From Salimicrobium album (GTDB taxonomy: Bacteria; Bacillota; Bacilli; Bacillales; Halobacillaceae): a DNA stretch of 64,000 bases. The translations under genes and the position numbers were made by a program. The notes below the pieces were generated by a model, which was not told where the DNA came from, ran no database searches, and saw nothing but the letters and a program-made list of their open reading frames with translations. The stretch covers positions 186,001 through 250,000 of the forward strand of contig NZ_FNOS01000001.1 in NCBI RefSeq assembly GCF_900107115.1. Reading direction: 5' to 3'. Positions 14,748 to 23,853 of the stretch are shown here, piece by piece; the first letter of the stretch is position 1, and each line of letters opens with the position of its first letter.

Positions 14748-15893
14748 TTATCTTCTTCTGTTTCTGTTACGAAGGAAGGTTGGTATATCCAGTGTATCTT
14801 CTTCCTGAGACGGCTGCTCTTCATTTTGAGGTTCTCTCGTCTCACGTCTCGGAGATTCCTCTCTATGACGGGGCTCGGATGATGTCTGCTGCTGATTGAT
14901 GTTGCGCTGTCTCGGCTTGTTCTGCCCTTCTTTCATTTGAGCTTCATCAAAACCGGTAGCAATTACTGTAACTACGATTTCATCTTTAAGATTTTCGTTA
15001 ATCACAGATCCGAAGATGACGTTAACTTCCTGATCAGCTGCAGAAGTAACGATATCTGCTGCTTCCTGAACTTCATACAGGCTGAGGTTCGTACCTCCGC
15101 TGATGTTCATCAGTACCCCGTGGGCACCATCGATGGAAGTTTCCAGAAGTGGAGAGGAAATAGCTTTTTTGGCTGCTTCTGCAGCTCTGTCTTCTCCAGT
15201 AGCAATACCAATCCCCATTAACGCGGACCCTTTGTCCACCATGATCGTTTTCACATCAGCAAAGTCGACGTTAATCAGTCCAGGTACCGCAATGAGATCC
15301 GAAATACCCTGCACACCCTGACGAAGTACGTTATCTGCTTCACGGAACGCTTCAAGCATAGGGGTATTCTTGTCTACGATTTCAAGCAATCTGTCGTTCG
15401 GAATGACGATAAGTGTATCAACACTCCCTTTGAAACTGTCGATTCCTCCGGTTGCCTGCGTCGAACGTTTTCTTCCTTCGAAACTGAACGGTCTCGTCAC
15501 GACACCGACGGTAAGAGCTCCGACTTCTTTAGCCACCTGAGCAATGACTGGTGCTGCTCCGGTACCTGTTCCTCCGCCCATTCCGGCGGTAACGAACACC
15601 ATGTCAGCCCCCTGAAGCGCTTCTTCGAGCTGTTCCTTGCTTTCTTCTGCTGCTTTTCTTCCTACTTCAGGGTTTGCTCCTGCGCCAAGACCTCGGGTCA
15701 ACTTGTTGCCTATCTGCATTTTCACTTCTGCTTTCGACATATTCAGAGCCTGAGCATCCGTGTTTACTGCGATGAACTCAACACCCTGAACCCCATGTTC
15801 TATCATACGGTTGACAGCGTTTGAACCACCGCCCCCAACTCCAATGACTTTAATGGTTGCTAACTGATCCATGCTCGTATCAAAATCTAACAT
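14748..15893 (-). CDS. ftsZ: Cell division protein FtsZ
   Basis: Tubulin-like GTPase that forms the Z-ring. The 381-residue protein has the [13 protein letters not shown] nucleotide motif, the tubulin signature GGGTGTG at 106-112, the NxDxxD-type T7 loop region ([14 protein letters not shown]), a polar unstructured linker (about 320-365) and the conserved C-terminal peptide [12 protein letters not shown] that binds FtsA and SepF. Two adjacent ATGs follow AGGAGG; the second (15893) has an 8-base spacing and matches B. subtilis. It is the last gene of the dcw cluster before its terminator. Confidence 0.98.
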   Translation of the reverse strand: MLDFDTSMDQLATIKVIGVGGGGSNAVNRMIEHGVQGVEFIAVNTDAQALNMSKAEVKMQIGNKLTRGLGAGANPEVGRKAAEESKEQLEEALQGADMVFVTAGMGGGTGTGAAPVIAQVAKEVGALTVGVVTRPFSFEGRKRSTQATGGIDSFKGSVDTLIVIPNDRLLEIVDKNTPMLEAFREADNVLRQGVQGISDLIAVPGLINVDFADVKTIMVDKGSALMGIGIATGEDRAAEAAKKAISSPLLETSIDGAHGVLMNISGGTNLSLYEVQEAADIVTSAADQEVNVIFGSVINENLKDEIVVTVIATGFDEAQMKEGQNKPRQRNINQQQTSSEPRHREESPRRETREPQNEEQPSQEEDTLDIPTFLRNRNRRR

Positions 15894-15932
15894 CATTCGT
15901 TCCTCCTAACCGACTTATCACATTCTTTTATT

Positions 15933-17240
15933 TTAATCAAAAAATGCTTTAATAAATTTTGAAAAACCTGTTTCTTCTTTTTCTTTTGATGATTGTTGCT
16001 TTTGTGTTTGGGATTTCTGTTTTGGTTTTTGAGCTTTCGGCTGTTTCGGTGCAGTTTTAGCAGGTTCCCCTATATTCTGCACACTCGGGAAGATATCTTT
16101 CCCTTGTATTTTCGCATTGCGGTAAGCAAATTGCAAGGTACCGACCCCACTCGTATATTTAGGGTCACGTACGCCCAGGTAATCAGGAACTGCAAGTCTT
16201 AAATTTGCACTGAAAACGTCCTGAGCCAGCTCGAGAACTCCCGGCATGTTCATAGATCCTCCTGTAAGCACGAAACCGCCCGGAAGATCCTGGACTCCCA
16301 TGCGCTGTAATTCTTTTGCCACCATAACATATACTTCTTCCATTCTGGCTTCAATCATATCAGAGATATCTACCTGATTGTAAGTTTCCTGCTGGTTGCT
16401 TCCGATAATGTTTACTGAAAATGTCTCCTGTTCGTTCGCATCCTCATAAAACGCATGGCCATGTTCCACTTTGATACTTTCAGCTTCTTCTGTGGAGGTC
16501 CGCAGGCCTACTGACAAATCCTTAGTAATATTGTCGCCTCCCACGGGGATCATAGCTGTGCCGACGAGGTGTCCTTCTTTGAACACCGAGATGGTCGTAG
16601 ATCCTCCTCCTACATCCATAAGCGCTATCCCGAGGTGTTTCTCATCCTCCGACAGTGCAGCAGTGCCTGTTGCCAGAGGCTGGAGACATACATCAATCAC
16701 CTCGAGCCCGGCTCTTTCCACGCAGCGCAATGTATTATGCAACACTGTTTTAGTACATGTGATGATCGTTCCTTCCATCTCGAGCCGGACGCCTATCATT
16801 CCCCGTGGATCCGTTATTTCATCCTGTCCATCCACGATGAATTCTTTCGGGATTACATCTATGATTTCTCTTTCCGGTGGGACCGAGACGACTTGTGCCG
16901 CATCTATAACCCTGGCGATATCTTCATCTTCGATTTCACGATCTTCACTCGACACGGCGACGACCCCATGACAGTTTTGCAACTGTACGTGGTTGCCATT
17001 CACTCCTACGACTACGCGGTCGATTTTCATATCCACCATGCGTTCGGCCTGATCCACTGCAGAATGGATAGACTGGACAGTCTTGTCAATATCTACAATG
17101 GCACCTTTTTTCATTCCGAGAGAAGGAGCCGTTCCTACCCCTATTACGTTCAGGGAATCATTGGCTACCTCCCCGATTATTGCTTTTATCTCGCTCGTGC
17201 CTACATCCAGGCTCACGAGTATTTCTTTTTCATTATTCAA
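15933..17240 (-). CDS. ftsA: Cell division protein FtsA
   Basis: Actin-like ATPase anchoring FtsZ to the membrane. The 435-residue protein has the phosphate-1 motif LVSLDVGTSEIKAI, the SHS2 (1C) insertion, LMDVGGGSTTISVF, the GGFVLTGGSMNMPG adenosine motif, a Pro/Lys/Gln-rich linker and an amphipathic C-terminal helix ending GFSKFIKAFFD as membrane anchor. The start is a TTG at 17240: AGGAGG lies 9 bases upstream and the sequence then aligns with B. subtilis FtsA (LNNEKEILVSLD). The frame continues upstream to 17267 but without a ribosome binding site. Confidence 0.97.
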   Translation of the reverse strand: MNNEKEILVSLDVGTSEIKAIIGEVANDSLNVIGVGTAPSLGMKKGAIVDIDKTVQSIHSAVDQAERMVDMKIDRVVVGVNGNHVQLQNCHGVVAVSSEDREIEDEDIARVIDAAQVVSVPPEREIIDVIPKEFIVDGQDEITDPRGMIGVRLEMEGTIITCTKTVLHNTLRCVERAGLEVIDVCLQPLATGTAALSEDEKHLGIALMDVGGGSTTISVFKEGHLVGTAMIPVGGDNITKDLSVGLRTSTEEAESIKVEHGHAFYEDANEQETFSVNIIGSNQQETYNQVDISDMIEARMEEVYVMVAKELQRMGVQDLPGGFVLTGGSMNMPGVLELAQDVFSANLRLAVPDYLGVRDPKYTSGVGTLQFAYRNAKIQGKDIFPSVQNIGEPAKTAPKQPKAQKPKQKSQTQKQQSSKEKEETGFSKFIKAFFD

Positions 17241-17311
17241 TCTGGCGCACCTCCTGTAAACGACCATAAAAAATATTCCATCCAGTATAAGGATAACATT
17301 TTTCAGAACCG

Positions 17312-17326
17312 GTTGATTTAATCAAC
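17312..17326. repeat. Perfect 15-bp palindrome upstream of ftsA
   Basis: GTTGATT-T-AATCAAC, 7-bp arms around one base, about 72 bases before the ftsA start codon. It lies in the 199-base divIB-ftsA gap that must hold the ftsA promoters. It may be an operator; no regulator is assigned. Confidence 0.5.
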
Positions 17327-17439
17327 TGTAATGAATAATTTCTTTTTGAATACTGTTTTTGTTCAACTGCCCGGTGTGTTCACTGTCTCAATATAAAGCC
17401 ACATCCGGTCTTTCACTGGTTTACAACTTCGGCAGAACG

Positions 17440-18273
17440 TCAGCCTTCTTCCTCCCGCTCCTGCGGACTTTCTTCTGACGGGATATTTCCCTGCTCCTCT
17501 TCCGTTTCCAGTTGTTCTTTGTCACCACCGGCGTATGACTCAAAGTACGTCCCTACACCTACATGGATAACCCCTTCCGCATCCGGATCCAATTGGGAAA
17601 CGATGGAAGGATAACTGGGCATCTTTTCGGAAAATTGCCGGACAGATGCTATTACCGTGTACCCGTCACTCATGTACAACCGTACTCTGTCCCGTTCGTC
17701 TTCGTCCATCCAGTGGATTTCGGAAATCAAGTTCGAAACGCTGGCGGGTAAGGAATTCAGTTCTTTAGCCAATTTCGTTAAATGTTTATTATCCGGGAAG
17801 CCGTAGAAGATAGGAGCGTCTCCGCCCGGGTTTTCGACGAGGGCGTCCCCGAGTATCGTTCCGTCCTCAAGGATCGGAGCAAACTGTTCCTCCACCTTAA
17901 CGTAGGCAATTCTATGTTTCTCATCCAGTGAAATTTCAATACCTCCGGTCAGGGTGCGTCTAACTTCCGTACTGCTGACCTCCGGAAGCCCTTTTATTTT
18001 ATCGGAAACAGCTGTCGGGTCTATTCCCCATAAATTACTCGTCCCGGTTATACCACTAACTTCTTTGACTTCACTCTTAGTCAGGTCTTCATCTCCTTTG
18101 ACTTCTACATACCTTACGTGACTAAGTGGAGATTGAAGATATATTACAATCCCTATCAGCAGAGAGAGGAGAATCAGGTAAAAAATCAGCTGGCGGGCAG
18201 CTTTCTTTTTTCTTCGTTCTTTCAACTGAGGCATGCGCTCTTCAATTGAAACGACATTCTTTTCTTTCTTCAT
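17440..18273 (-). CDS. divIB: Cell division protein DivIB (FtsQ)
   Basis: Bitopic division protein that works with FtsL and DivIC in septal peptidoglycan synthesis. The 277-residue protein has a basic cytoplasmic N-terminus (about 27 residues, KERRKKKAARQ), one membrane segment (about 28-47), the POTRA domain (VRYVEVKGDEDLTKSEVKEVSG), the beta domain, and an acidic Glu-rich C-terminal tail. In B. subtilis ylxW, ylxX and sbp follow it before ftsA; here only a 166-base gap separates it from ftsA. Upstream, spoVE, murG and murB are absent. Confidence 0.94.
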   Translation of the reverse strand: MKKEKNVVSIEERMPQLKERRKKKAARQLIFYLILLSLLIGIVIYLQSPLSHVRYVEVKGDEDLTKSEVKEVSGITGTSNLWGIDPTAVSDKIKGLPEVSSTEVRRTLTGGIEISLDEKHRIAYVKVEEQFAPILEDGTILGDALVENPGGDAPIFYGFPDNKHLTKLAKELNSLPASVSNLISEIHWMDEDERDRVRLYMSDGYTVIASVRQFSEKMPSYPSIVSQLDPDAEGVIHVGVGTYFESYAGGDKEQLETEEEQGNIPSEESPQEREEEG

Positions 18274-18533
18274 CTCAGGCTCTCCTTATGTACGTGCAGG
18301 TATAACGCCTGAACGGTACAGTTGCAATCCCTTTTATTGTATCACACATAAAAGCTTCTACGTAGTCGATAATTGAAGGAAAATCAAAAAAATTAGACTA
18401 TTGTTTCAGTCCGGTTCTTCTTTCGGCCAAGCCGTTTAAAAATCCGGGGGCAGAAGGTTCCGAAAATGGAAGAGACCTGCTTCAACAAAACCCCAATCCC
18501 TGAAGAGGAGGTGGGGCCTGTTGCATATCATAT
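18274..18533. other. Gene-free interval where B. subtilis carries spoVE-murG-murB
   Basis: 260 bases between murD and divIB. I see no ORF of note. On the minus strand a TGTGATACAAT element (extended -10 type) near 18345-18335 could start divIB transcription, but its -35 region is poor. No recognisable remnant of spoVE, murG or murB is evident by eye. Confidence 0.5.
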
Positions 18534-19874
18534 TCAGAGGTTGCCCACAGCTTCTACAAATTTATTACCCCGTTCCTCAAAGGTACGATACTGATCCCAG
18601 CTTGCACACGCCGGGGAGAGCAGAATGACATCGTTCTCTTTTGAATTCCGGTATGCTCTGGCCACAGCTTCTTCCATGGAATCCACCGGAGTGCAGGGGA
18701 TGTCCAGCTGCCCGGCCACTTCTGCAAGTTTGGCACTTGTTTCCCCGAACACAACTAAGTGTTTCACGTTTTTAAGGTAAGGGGCGAGTCCGTCAAAAGA
18801 GTTTCCGCGATCCAGTCCTCCGGCCAGTAATATAACAGGGTTTTCAAACGCTTCAAGCGCATAACGCGTAGCCCGGATATTTGTAGCCTTGGAGTCGTTA
18901 TAGAAATAGCGCTCCTTTTTTTCCTCTACGTACTGCAGGCGATGTTCCACCCCCTGAAAGCTGTAAAGAACTGCCTGAATAGCCTCATTGGTAACCCCTG
19001 CGCTCTTACAGGCTGCAACGGCAGCCAGACAATTCTGCAGGTTATGTTCCCCGACGAGCACGATTTTCTTTCGGTCTGCGACGATCTCCCCGTCAAAATA
19101 TACGTGGTTCTCATCGGCACTCGCTCCACGACCGTTCTCCTCCAGCGTAAAAGGTACCGCTGCAGCCACAGATTTTTCACGGAAAGTGGAAACGATGCTG
19201 TCGTCGTTGTTGAATATAAAGGAATCCTCTTCCATTTGATTTTTCATGATCCTCGACTTGGCTTCGATGTAGTTGTCTCTTGTTTTATGATAATCCAGGT
19301 GGCTGTCGAAAATATTAAGCCACACAGCTGTATGGAGACGTAATTTGTCGATACCGAGAAGCTGGAAAGACGAAAGCTCAATAACCATCGTGTCCTCCGT
19401 CCCTGTCCTTCGTGCCACCTCACACGCTACCTCCCCGATATTCCCGGCGACGTGCACGTTTCTTCTGTCTTCTTCAAGCATGCGGTGGACAAGAGTAGTG
19501 GTGGTCGTTTTACCATTCGATCCCGTAATGCCTATAACGGGACCGTCATGCAGATAAGTTACCAGTTCCACTTCCGTAATGACAGGAATATTCCGCCTTA
19601 AAGCTTCCATGACCATTTCATTTTCATATGGTATGCCCGGATTTTTTATGACAATCTCCCTATCCTCAAGGAGTTCGAAAGGATGGCTTCCTGTAATTAA
19701 CGGGATGCCTGCAGCTGCGAGTTTCACAGCCTGTTCCCCTGTGGAATCCGCGTTCAGGTCATTGACTTTCACGTCAATTCCACTGGTATGCAGAAGGTCT
19801 GCAGCTGCAAAACCGCTTTTGGCAAGACCTACCACCAAAGCTTTTTTATAAGGAAAACCTTTTAAGTGTTTCAT
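18534..19874 (-). CDS. murD: UDP-N-acetylmuramoyl-L-alanine--D-glutamate ligase
   Basis: Cytoplasmic Mur ligase adding D-glutamate to UDP-MurNAc-L-Ala. The 446-residue product has the N-terminal Rossmann-like domain ([17 protein letters not shown]), the ATP-binding [15 protein letters not shown] motif, [16 protein letters not shown], and the C-terminal domain with [11 protein letters not shown] and LLAGGLDRG. The ATG at 19874 overlaps the mraY TGA by 4 bases; the frame extends 26 codons upstream into mraY without reason to use it. It is the last mur gene of this cluster. Confidence 0.96.
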   Translation of the reverse strand: MKHLKGFPYKKALVVGLAKSGFAAADLLHTSGIDVKVNDLNADSTGEQAVKLAAAGIPLITGSHPFELLEDREIVIKNPGIPYENEMVMEALRRNIPVITEVELVTYLHDGPVIGITGSNGKTTTTTLVHRMLEEDRRNVHVAGNIGEVACEVARRTGTEDTMVIELSSFQLLGIDKLRLHTAVWLNIFDSHLDYHKTRDNYIEAKSRIMKNQMEEDSFIFNNDDSIVSTFREKSVAAAVPFTLEENGRGASADENHVYFDGEIVADRKKIVLVGEHNLQNCLAAVAACKSAGVTNEAIQAVLYSFQGVEHRLQYVEEKKERYFYNDSKATNIRATRYALEAFENPVILLAGGLDRGNSFDGLAPYLKNVKHLVVFGETSAKLAEVAGQLDIPCTPVDSMEEAVARAYRNSKENDVILLSPACASWDQYRTFEERGNKFVEAVGNL

Positions 19875-20857
19875 CCTGCCATCACCTCCATCGATAATCC
19901 GAGAGCAGCAAAAAGCAATCCGGCTATCCAGAAAGCAGTGACTACCTTCCACTCTGACCAGCCTTTCAGTTCGTAATGGTGATGAAGAGGGCTCATCCTG
20001 AACACTCTTTTACCGGTAAGTTTGAAAGAAGCTACCTGGATAATTACAGACAGGGTCTCCAGTACAAACACACCTCCGACAATAACGAGCAGAAGTTCCA
20101 TTTTCAAAATTATGGCGATCATAGCTATCGCAGCTCCGAGAGCAAGAGACCCCGTGTCCCCCATAAAAACTTTTGCGGGGTGAGCGTTAAATACAAGGAA
20201 GCCAAGAAGCGCCCCTACAATGGAAATGGAGAACAGAGCAGTTTCCACGTCCCCGGTAACTGTCCACGCTAAAATGGCAAAAGCACCAAAAGCGATAGAT
20301 GCTGTACCTGCGAGCAGTCCATCGAGTCCGTCAGTCAAATTAACAGCATTGGAGCCCCCGACGAGCATCAGGAGAAGCAGAATGCCATATCCTGCCCCCA
20401 AATCGACAGACAGATCGGTCGCAGGGATGCTGATTGTCGTACTGAAATCCCCCGTCAGCAGAATAATATAAACTACTGCAGCAATTACCAACTGCATAAG
20501 CATTTTCTGTTTTGAAGTCAGTCCCAGGTTTCTTTTCAGAGCCACTTTAATGTAATCATCGAGAAAACCTATAAGTCCGTACCCCAGGAGAACAATTAAA
20601 AGAAGGGCCGTTTTCCTCCCTATCCCGTCTCCGAGTATGAACGGAAGAAACAGCAGAGTCGTGATTGCGACTGCAAACAGTACCATGACTCCTCCCATGG
20701 TCGGTGTGCCGCTTTTTTTCTGATGGGAAGAAGGGCCTTCTTCCCGTATTTCCTGGCCGAATTTCAATCTTCTTAAAAAAGGGATGACGACCGGAAAAAG
20801 GGCTACTGTAATTAAAAAAGCTATTCCGGCTGTCATCAATAATAATAAATCGTTCAT
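19871..20857 (-). CDS. mraY: Phospho-N-acetylmuramoyl-pentapeptide-transferase
   Basis: Integral membrane enzyme forming lipid I from UDP-MurNAc-pentapeptide and undecaprenyl phosphate. The 328 residues show about ten membrane segments and the family motifs [18 protein letters not shown] with the conserved aspartates, [24 protein letters not shown] and [17 protein letters not shown] precedes the ATG. It sits between murF and murD as in B. subtilis. Confidence 0.97.
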   Translation of the reverse strand: MNDLLLLMTAGIAFLITVALFPVVIPFLRRLKFGQEIREEGPSSHQKKSGTPTMGGVMVLFAVAITTLLFLPFILGDGIGRKTALLLIVLLGYGLIGFLDDYIKVALKRNLGLTSKQKMLMQLVIAAVVYIILLTGDFSTTISIPATDLSVDLGAGYGILLLLMLVGGSNAVNLTDGLDGLLAGTASIAFGAFAILAWTVTGDVETALFSISIVGALLGFLVFNAHPAKVFMGDTGSLALGAAIAMIAIILKMELLLVIVGGVFVLETLSVIIQVASFKLTGKRVFRMSPLHHHYELKGWSEWKVVTAFWIAGLLFAALGLSMEVMAG

Positions 20858-20893
20858 TTTCTGAATATCCTCCTTAAACCTTCACGACCGGCA

Positions 20894-22243
20894 CTACTCA
20901 TTTGTTATGGATTGCACAATCCGTTCCAGTTTCATCCCCCTGGAAGCTTTAATGAGTACGATACTGTCTTCAGTCATCAATTCTTTCAGTTGCCCGGCAA
21001 GAAGTTCCGGGTCTTTGAAATGCCGGGTTGTAATGGATGAAAACTTGCCCGCTACTTTATCGCTGATGGCTTTCGAGTCTCCGCCAATTGTAAATACTGC
21101 ATTGATCTGAGGATTGATCGCCTCGGCCACCTGAGCGTGTAGTTCATTGGAATGCATACCGAGCTCGAACATATCACCGAGCACCAGAATTTTATGTTTT
21201 TTCGTATTGTACATCCGTACAAATTCGATTACAGCCTTCATAGATGTAGGAGAAGCGTTGTAAGTGTCATTGAAGACGTGGGCACCGTTCAACCCCGTAA
21301 GTTTCTCAAGCCGCATGCCGGTCATGGATAATCGTCTCAAACCGAGCTGGATTTCTTCCCTGTCCATTCCCAGTTTCTGCGCAAGTGTCACTACATACAA
21401 AGCGTTTTTAACATTGTGCTTCCCTACTAAAGGTACTTCGTATTGCTCCCCATTCACCTCGAAACGGCTTCCTTCGTCATGCAGGAAGATACCTTTCGCC
21501 CTCTGATCGACGTGATCTCTGAATCCGCAGGCGGTCCCTTCCACTCCTCGAAGTAAAGGTTCATCTCCATCAAAAATAAGACTGCTGCCCTCATGGAAAC
21601 CTTTTGTAATTTCCATTTTTGCTCCTGCGATATTTTGCCTGCTGCCGAGCTGCTCAATATGAGACTCCCCGATATTGGTGATAATCGCGTAATCAGGGCG
21701 GGCGATATTGCTCAGCACTTCGATCTCTCCAGCATTGTTCATCCCCATCTCGATTACAGCGACCTCGGTATCCTCAGGCATGGAAAAAATCGTGAGCGGA
21801 ACTCCGATATGGTTATTCAGATTCCCTTCCGTATGATGGGTTTTGAACTTCTGGGCAAGTACAGAAGCGGCAATATCCTTAGTAGTTGTTTTGCCGTTCG
21901 ACCCTGTAACAGCCACCACGGCAGGTCCGACGTTCTTAATATAGTTTTGCGCAAGAGTCTGCATCGCTTTTACAGTATCCTCGACAAAGAAAACGGGAAA
22001 GTTTTCCGGCACATCTTCCGGAAGTTCTTTCTCTTTCTCCCACAGTGTCGCCACCGCGCCGTTTTCGACAGCTTTATTCAAAAAAGAATGAGCATCAAAA
22101 TTTTCTCCGGCTATCGGAATGAACAGGCTCTGCTTCTGCGGGGATCTCGTATCGGTCATAACGTGCTCTATTGTTGAATCTTCCCCGGTTTCCCCTCTGT
22201 AATCCTCAAAAATAGAGGTAAGTGCTTCAGTCGTTGTTATCAT
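20894..22243 (-). CDS. murF: UDP-N-acetylmuramoyl-tripeptide--D-alanyl-D-alanine ligase
   Basis: Adds D-Ala-D-Ala to the UDP-MurNAc tripeptide. The 449-residue protein has the Mur ligase domains: N-terminal substrate domain with TDTRSP, ATP motif [43 protein letters not shown], and the C-terminal FNDTYNASPTSMKAVIEF and LVLGDMFELG. It begins one base after the murE stop. In B. subtilis murF lies with ddl elsewhere, so its position between murE and mraY here is closer to the arrangement in many other bacteria. Confidence 0.96.
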   Translation of the reverse strand: MITTTEALTSIFEDYRGETGEDSTIEHVMTDTRSPQKQSLFIPIAGENFDAHSFLNKAVENGAVATLWEKEKELPEDVPENFPVFFVEDTVKAMQTLAQNYIKNVGPAVVAVTGSNGKTTTKDIAASVLAQKFKTHHTEGNLNNHIGVPLTIFSMPEDTEVAVIEMGMNNAGEIEVLSNIARPDYAIITNIGESHIEQLGSRQNIAGAKMEITKGFHEGSSLIFDGDEPLLRGVEGTACGFRDHVDQRAKGIFLHDEGSRFEVNGEQYEVPLVGKHNVKNALYVVTLAQKLGMDREEIQLGLRRLSMTGMRLEKLTGLNGAHVFNDTYNASPTSMKAVIEFVRMYNTKKHKILVLGDMFELGMHSNELHAQVAEAINPQINAVFTIGGDSKAISDKVAGKFSSITTRHFKDPELLAGQLKELMTEDSIVLIKASRGMKLERIVQSITNE

Positions 22244-22244
22244 A

Positions 22245-23708
22245 TTACATCCTCCCTTGTTTAACGGATTGTTCGGCTATTTTACGATCATCGAAATCTA
22301 TTTTCTCCCCGTTGATTTCCTGGTATGTTTCATGCCCTTTTCCGGCGATAAGCAGAATATCTTTACTCCTGCAGGATGTAACGGCTCTTCTTATCGCTTC
22401 TTTACGATCAGTGATCCGCCGGTATTCTCCGGAGAGGTGGTCAGTCATATCGTTCAATATCGATTCGGGATCTTCGGATCTTGGATTATCCGAAGTGAAG
22501 TAAACGTCGTCTGCAAACGTCATAGCTATGTCTGCCATTGCAGGACGCTTTCCTGTATCTCTTTCTCCGCCGCAACCGATCACTACACGGAGGTCGCCTT
22601 CACATACGCCTTTCAACGTCTTCAGAACATTCTCAAGTGAATCGGGAGTATGAGCGTAATCGACTACGATGCCGTAGGATTGTCCTGCAGATACAGGTTC
22701 CAGCCTTCCCGGAACTCCTTTTGTCCTGGCAAAAGCGGAAGCGATCGTTTCAAGACCTACCCCCCGGGCAATAGCTGCCCCTGCTGCAGCAAGCATATTA
22801 TACACACTGAATGTTCCAATCAGGCTGCTTGAAACTTCCACATTACCAGCCGGGGTGACCATTGTAAACGATATTCCCGTTTCGCTCGTGCGAATATCCA
22901 GTGCGTGGATATCCCCCTGTTCCAGCCCGTAAGTCAATACCGGCTGCGCTGAGGACTTGATCAGAATGTCCGCAGCAGCATCATTCCTGTTAATTACGGC
23001 AAACTTCTTTTTCCCGTTATCGTAGTGATTGCCGAGCTGGGAAAAAAGCAGGGACTTGGCCCGCAGGTAGTCATCCATATCTTTGTGATAGTCCAGATGA
23101 TCCTGGCTGAGATTAGTAAAGACAGCGACATCAAAATCAAGGCCGTACACTCTCCCCTGGTCAAGGGCATGGGAGGATACTTCCATCATTGCCACATCGA
23201 CGTCTTCCTCCGTCATTTTGTGAAAAAAGCGATTGAGGCTGACCGCGTCCGGAGTAGTGTTCGATACGTCATACGTCTGTTCGCTGATTTTAGTCTGAAT
23301 TGTACCGATTACTCCGGTGGACTTCCGATCCTCGGTAAAGATCTCATCCAGCAGGTAGGTAACAGTCGTTTTTCCGTTTGTTCCCGTAACTCCTATCAAA
23401 TCCAGTCCTGATGTCGGATCGGAATAGAAACAGGAAGCTATCTGAGCCATGGCCCTCTTCGTATCCGATACCACTACGAGCGGAGTGTCTTCAAGTTCAG
23501 TATATTCCATCGCTACTATCGCGGCCGCGCCTTGCTCGATAGCCTTAGATATATATTGATGTCCGTCTGTTTTGAACCCTCTGATACATATGAACAGATC
23601 TCCAGGACCCACTTCCCGGGAGTCCATAGTTACTCCAGTTATTGTTACGTCGTTTTCGCCATACTTCCTGTAAAAAGAAAGACAGGCGATCAGTTCATTT
23701 AACTTCAT
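22245..23708 (-). CDS. murE: UDP-N-acetylmuramoyl-L-alanyl-D-glutamate--2,6-diaminopimelate ligase
   Basis: Adds the third amino acid of the stem peptide. The 487-residue protein has MDSREVGPGDLF, the ATP motif IGVTGTNGKTTVTYLL, NLSQDHLDYHKDMDDY and, at residues 407-410, DNPR. DNPR is the known signature of enzymes that add meso-diaminopimelate, in contrast to lysine or ornithine types. The start at 23708 is chosen because AGGA lies 8 bases upstream and MKLNELIACL matches B. subtilis; an ATG three codons earlier is possible. It has its own promoter behind the pbpB terminator. Confidence 0.95.
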   Translation of the reverse strand: MKLNELIACLSFYRKYGENDVTITGVTMDSREVGPGDLFICIRGFKTDGHQYISKAIEQGAAAIVAMEYTELEDTPLVVVSDTKRAMAQIASCFYSDPTSGLDLIGVTGTNGKTTVTYLLDEIFTEDRKSTGVIGTIQTKISEQTYDVSNTTPDAVSLNRFFHKMTEEDVDVAMMEVSSHALDQGRVYGLDFDVAVFTNLSQDHLDYHKDMDDYLRAKSLLFSQLGNHYDNGKKKFAVINRNDAAADILIKSSAQPVLTYGLEQGDIHALDIRTSETGISFTMVTPAGNVEVSSSLIGTFSVYNMLAAAGAAIARGVGLETIASAFARTKGVPGRLEPVSAGQSYGIVVDYAHTPDSLENVLKTLKGVCEGDLRVVIGCGGERDTGKRPAMADIAMTFADDVYFTSDNPRSEDPESILNDMTDHLSGEYRRITDRKEAIRRAVTSCRSKDILLIAGKGHETYQEINGEKIDFDDRKIAEQSVKQGRM

Positions 23709-23751
23709 CCCATTCATCCTAACTTTCTTTGTAGATTACACATTCCTGTAT

Positions 23752-23760
23752 ATTATATCA
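23752..23760 (-). promoter_or_regulatory. Extended -10 promoter of murE
   Basis: Minus strand TGATATAAT (23760-23752): TG, one base, then a perfect TATAAT. The nearest -35-like TTGACC is 21 bases away, so recognition probably depends on the extended -10. It lies between the pbpB terminator and murE. Confidence 0.5.
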
Positions 23761-23782
23761 AAAACCTATGTACTTTTGGGTC

Positions 23783-23811
23783 AAAAAAACATCCGCCTTA
23801 AAAGCGGATGT
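23783..23811 (-). terminator. Rho-independent terminator after pbpB
   Basis: Minus strand ACATCCGC stem, short loop, GCGGATGT, then seven T residues (23789-23783). It separates mraZ-rsmH-ftsL-pbpB from murE onward, at the point where B. subtilis has spoVD. Confidence 0.85.
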
Positions 23812-23853
23812 CTTTACCTTAATCGTTCTGTTCATAAAAACGCAAACGTGACG

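Noticed and set aside
16471-16971. Open frame of 166 codons on the plus strand
   Set aside because: Lies wholly antisense to ftsA, has no ribosome binding site and encodes low-complexity Ser/Thr-rich sequence typical of an antisense shadow.
19875-19952. 26-codon N-terminal extension of murD
   Set aside because: It overlaps mraY and lacks family similarity; the ATGA overlap start at 19874 is well supported.
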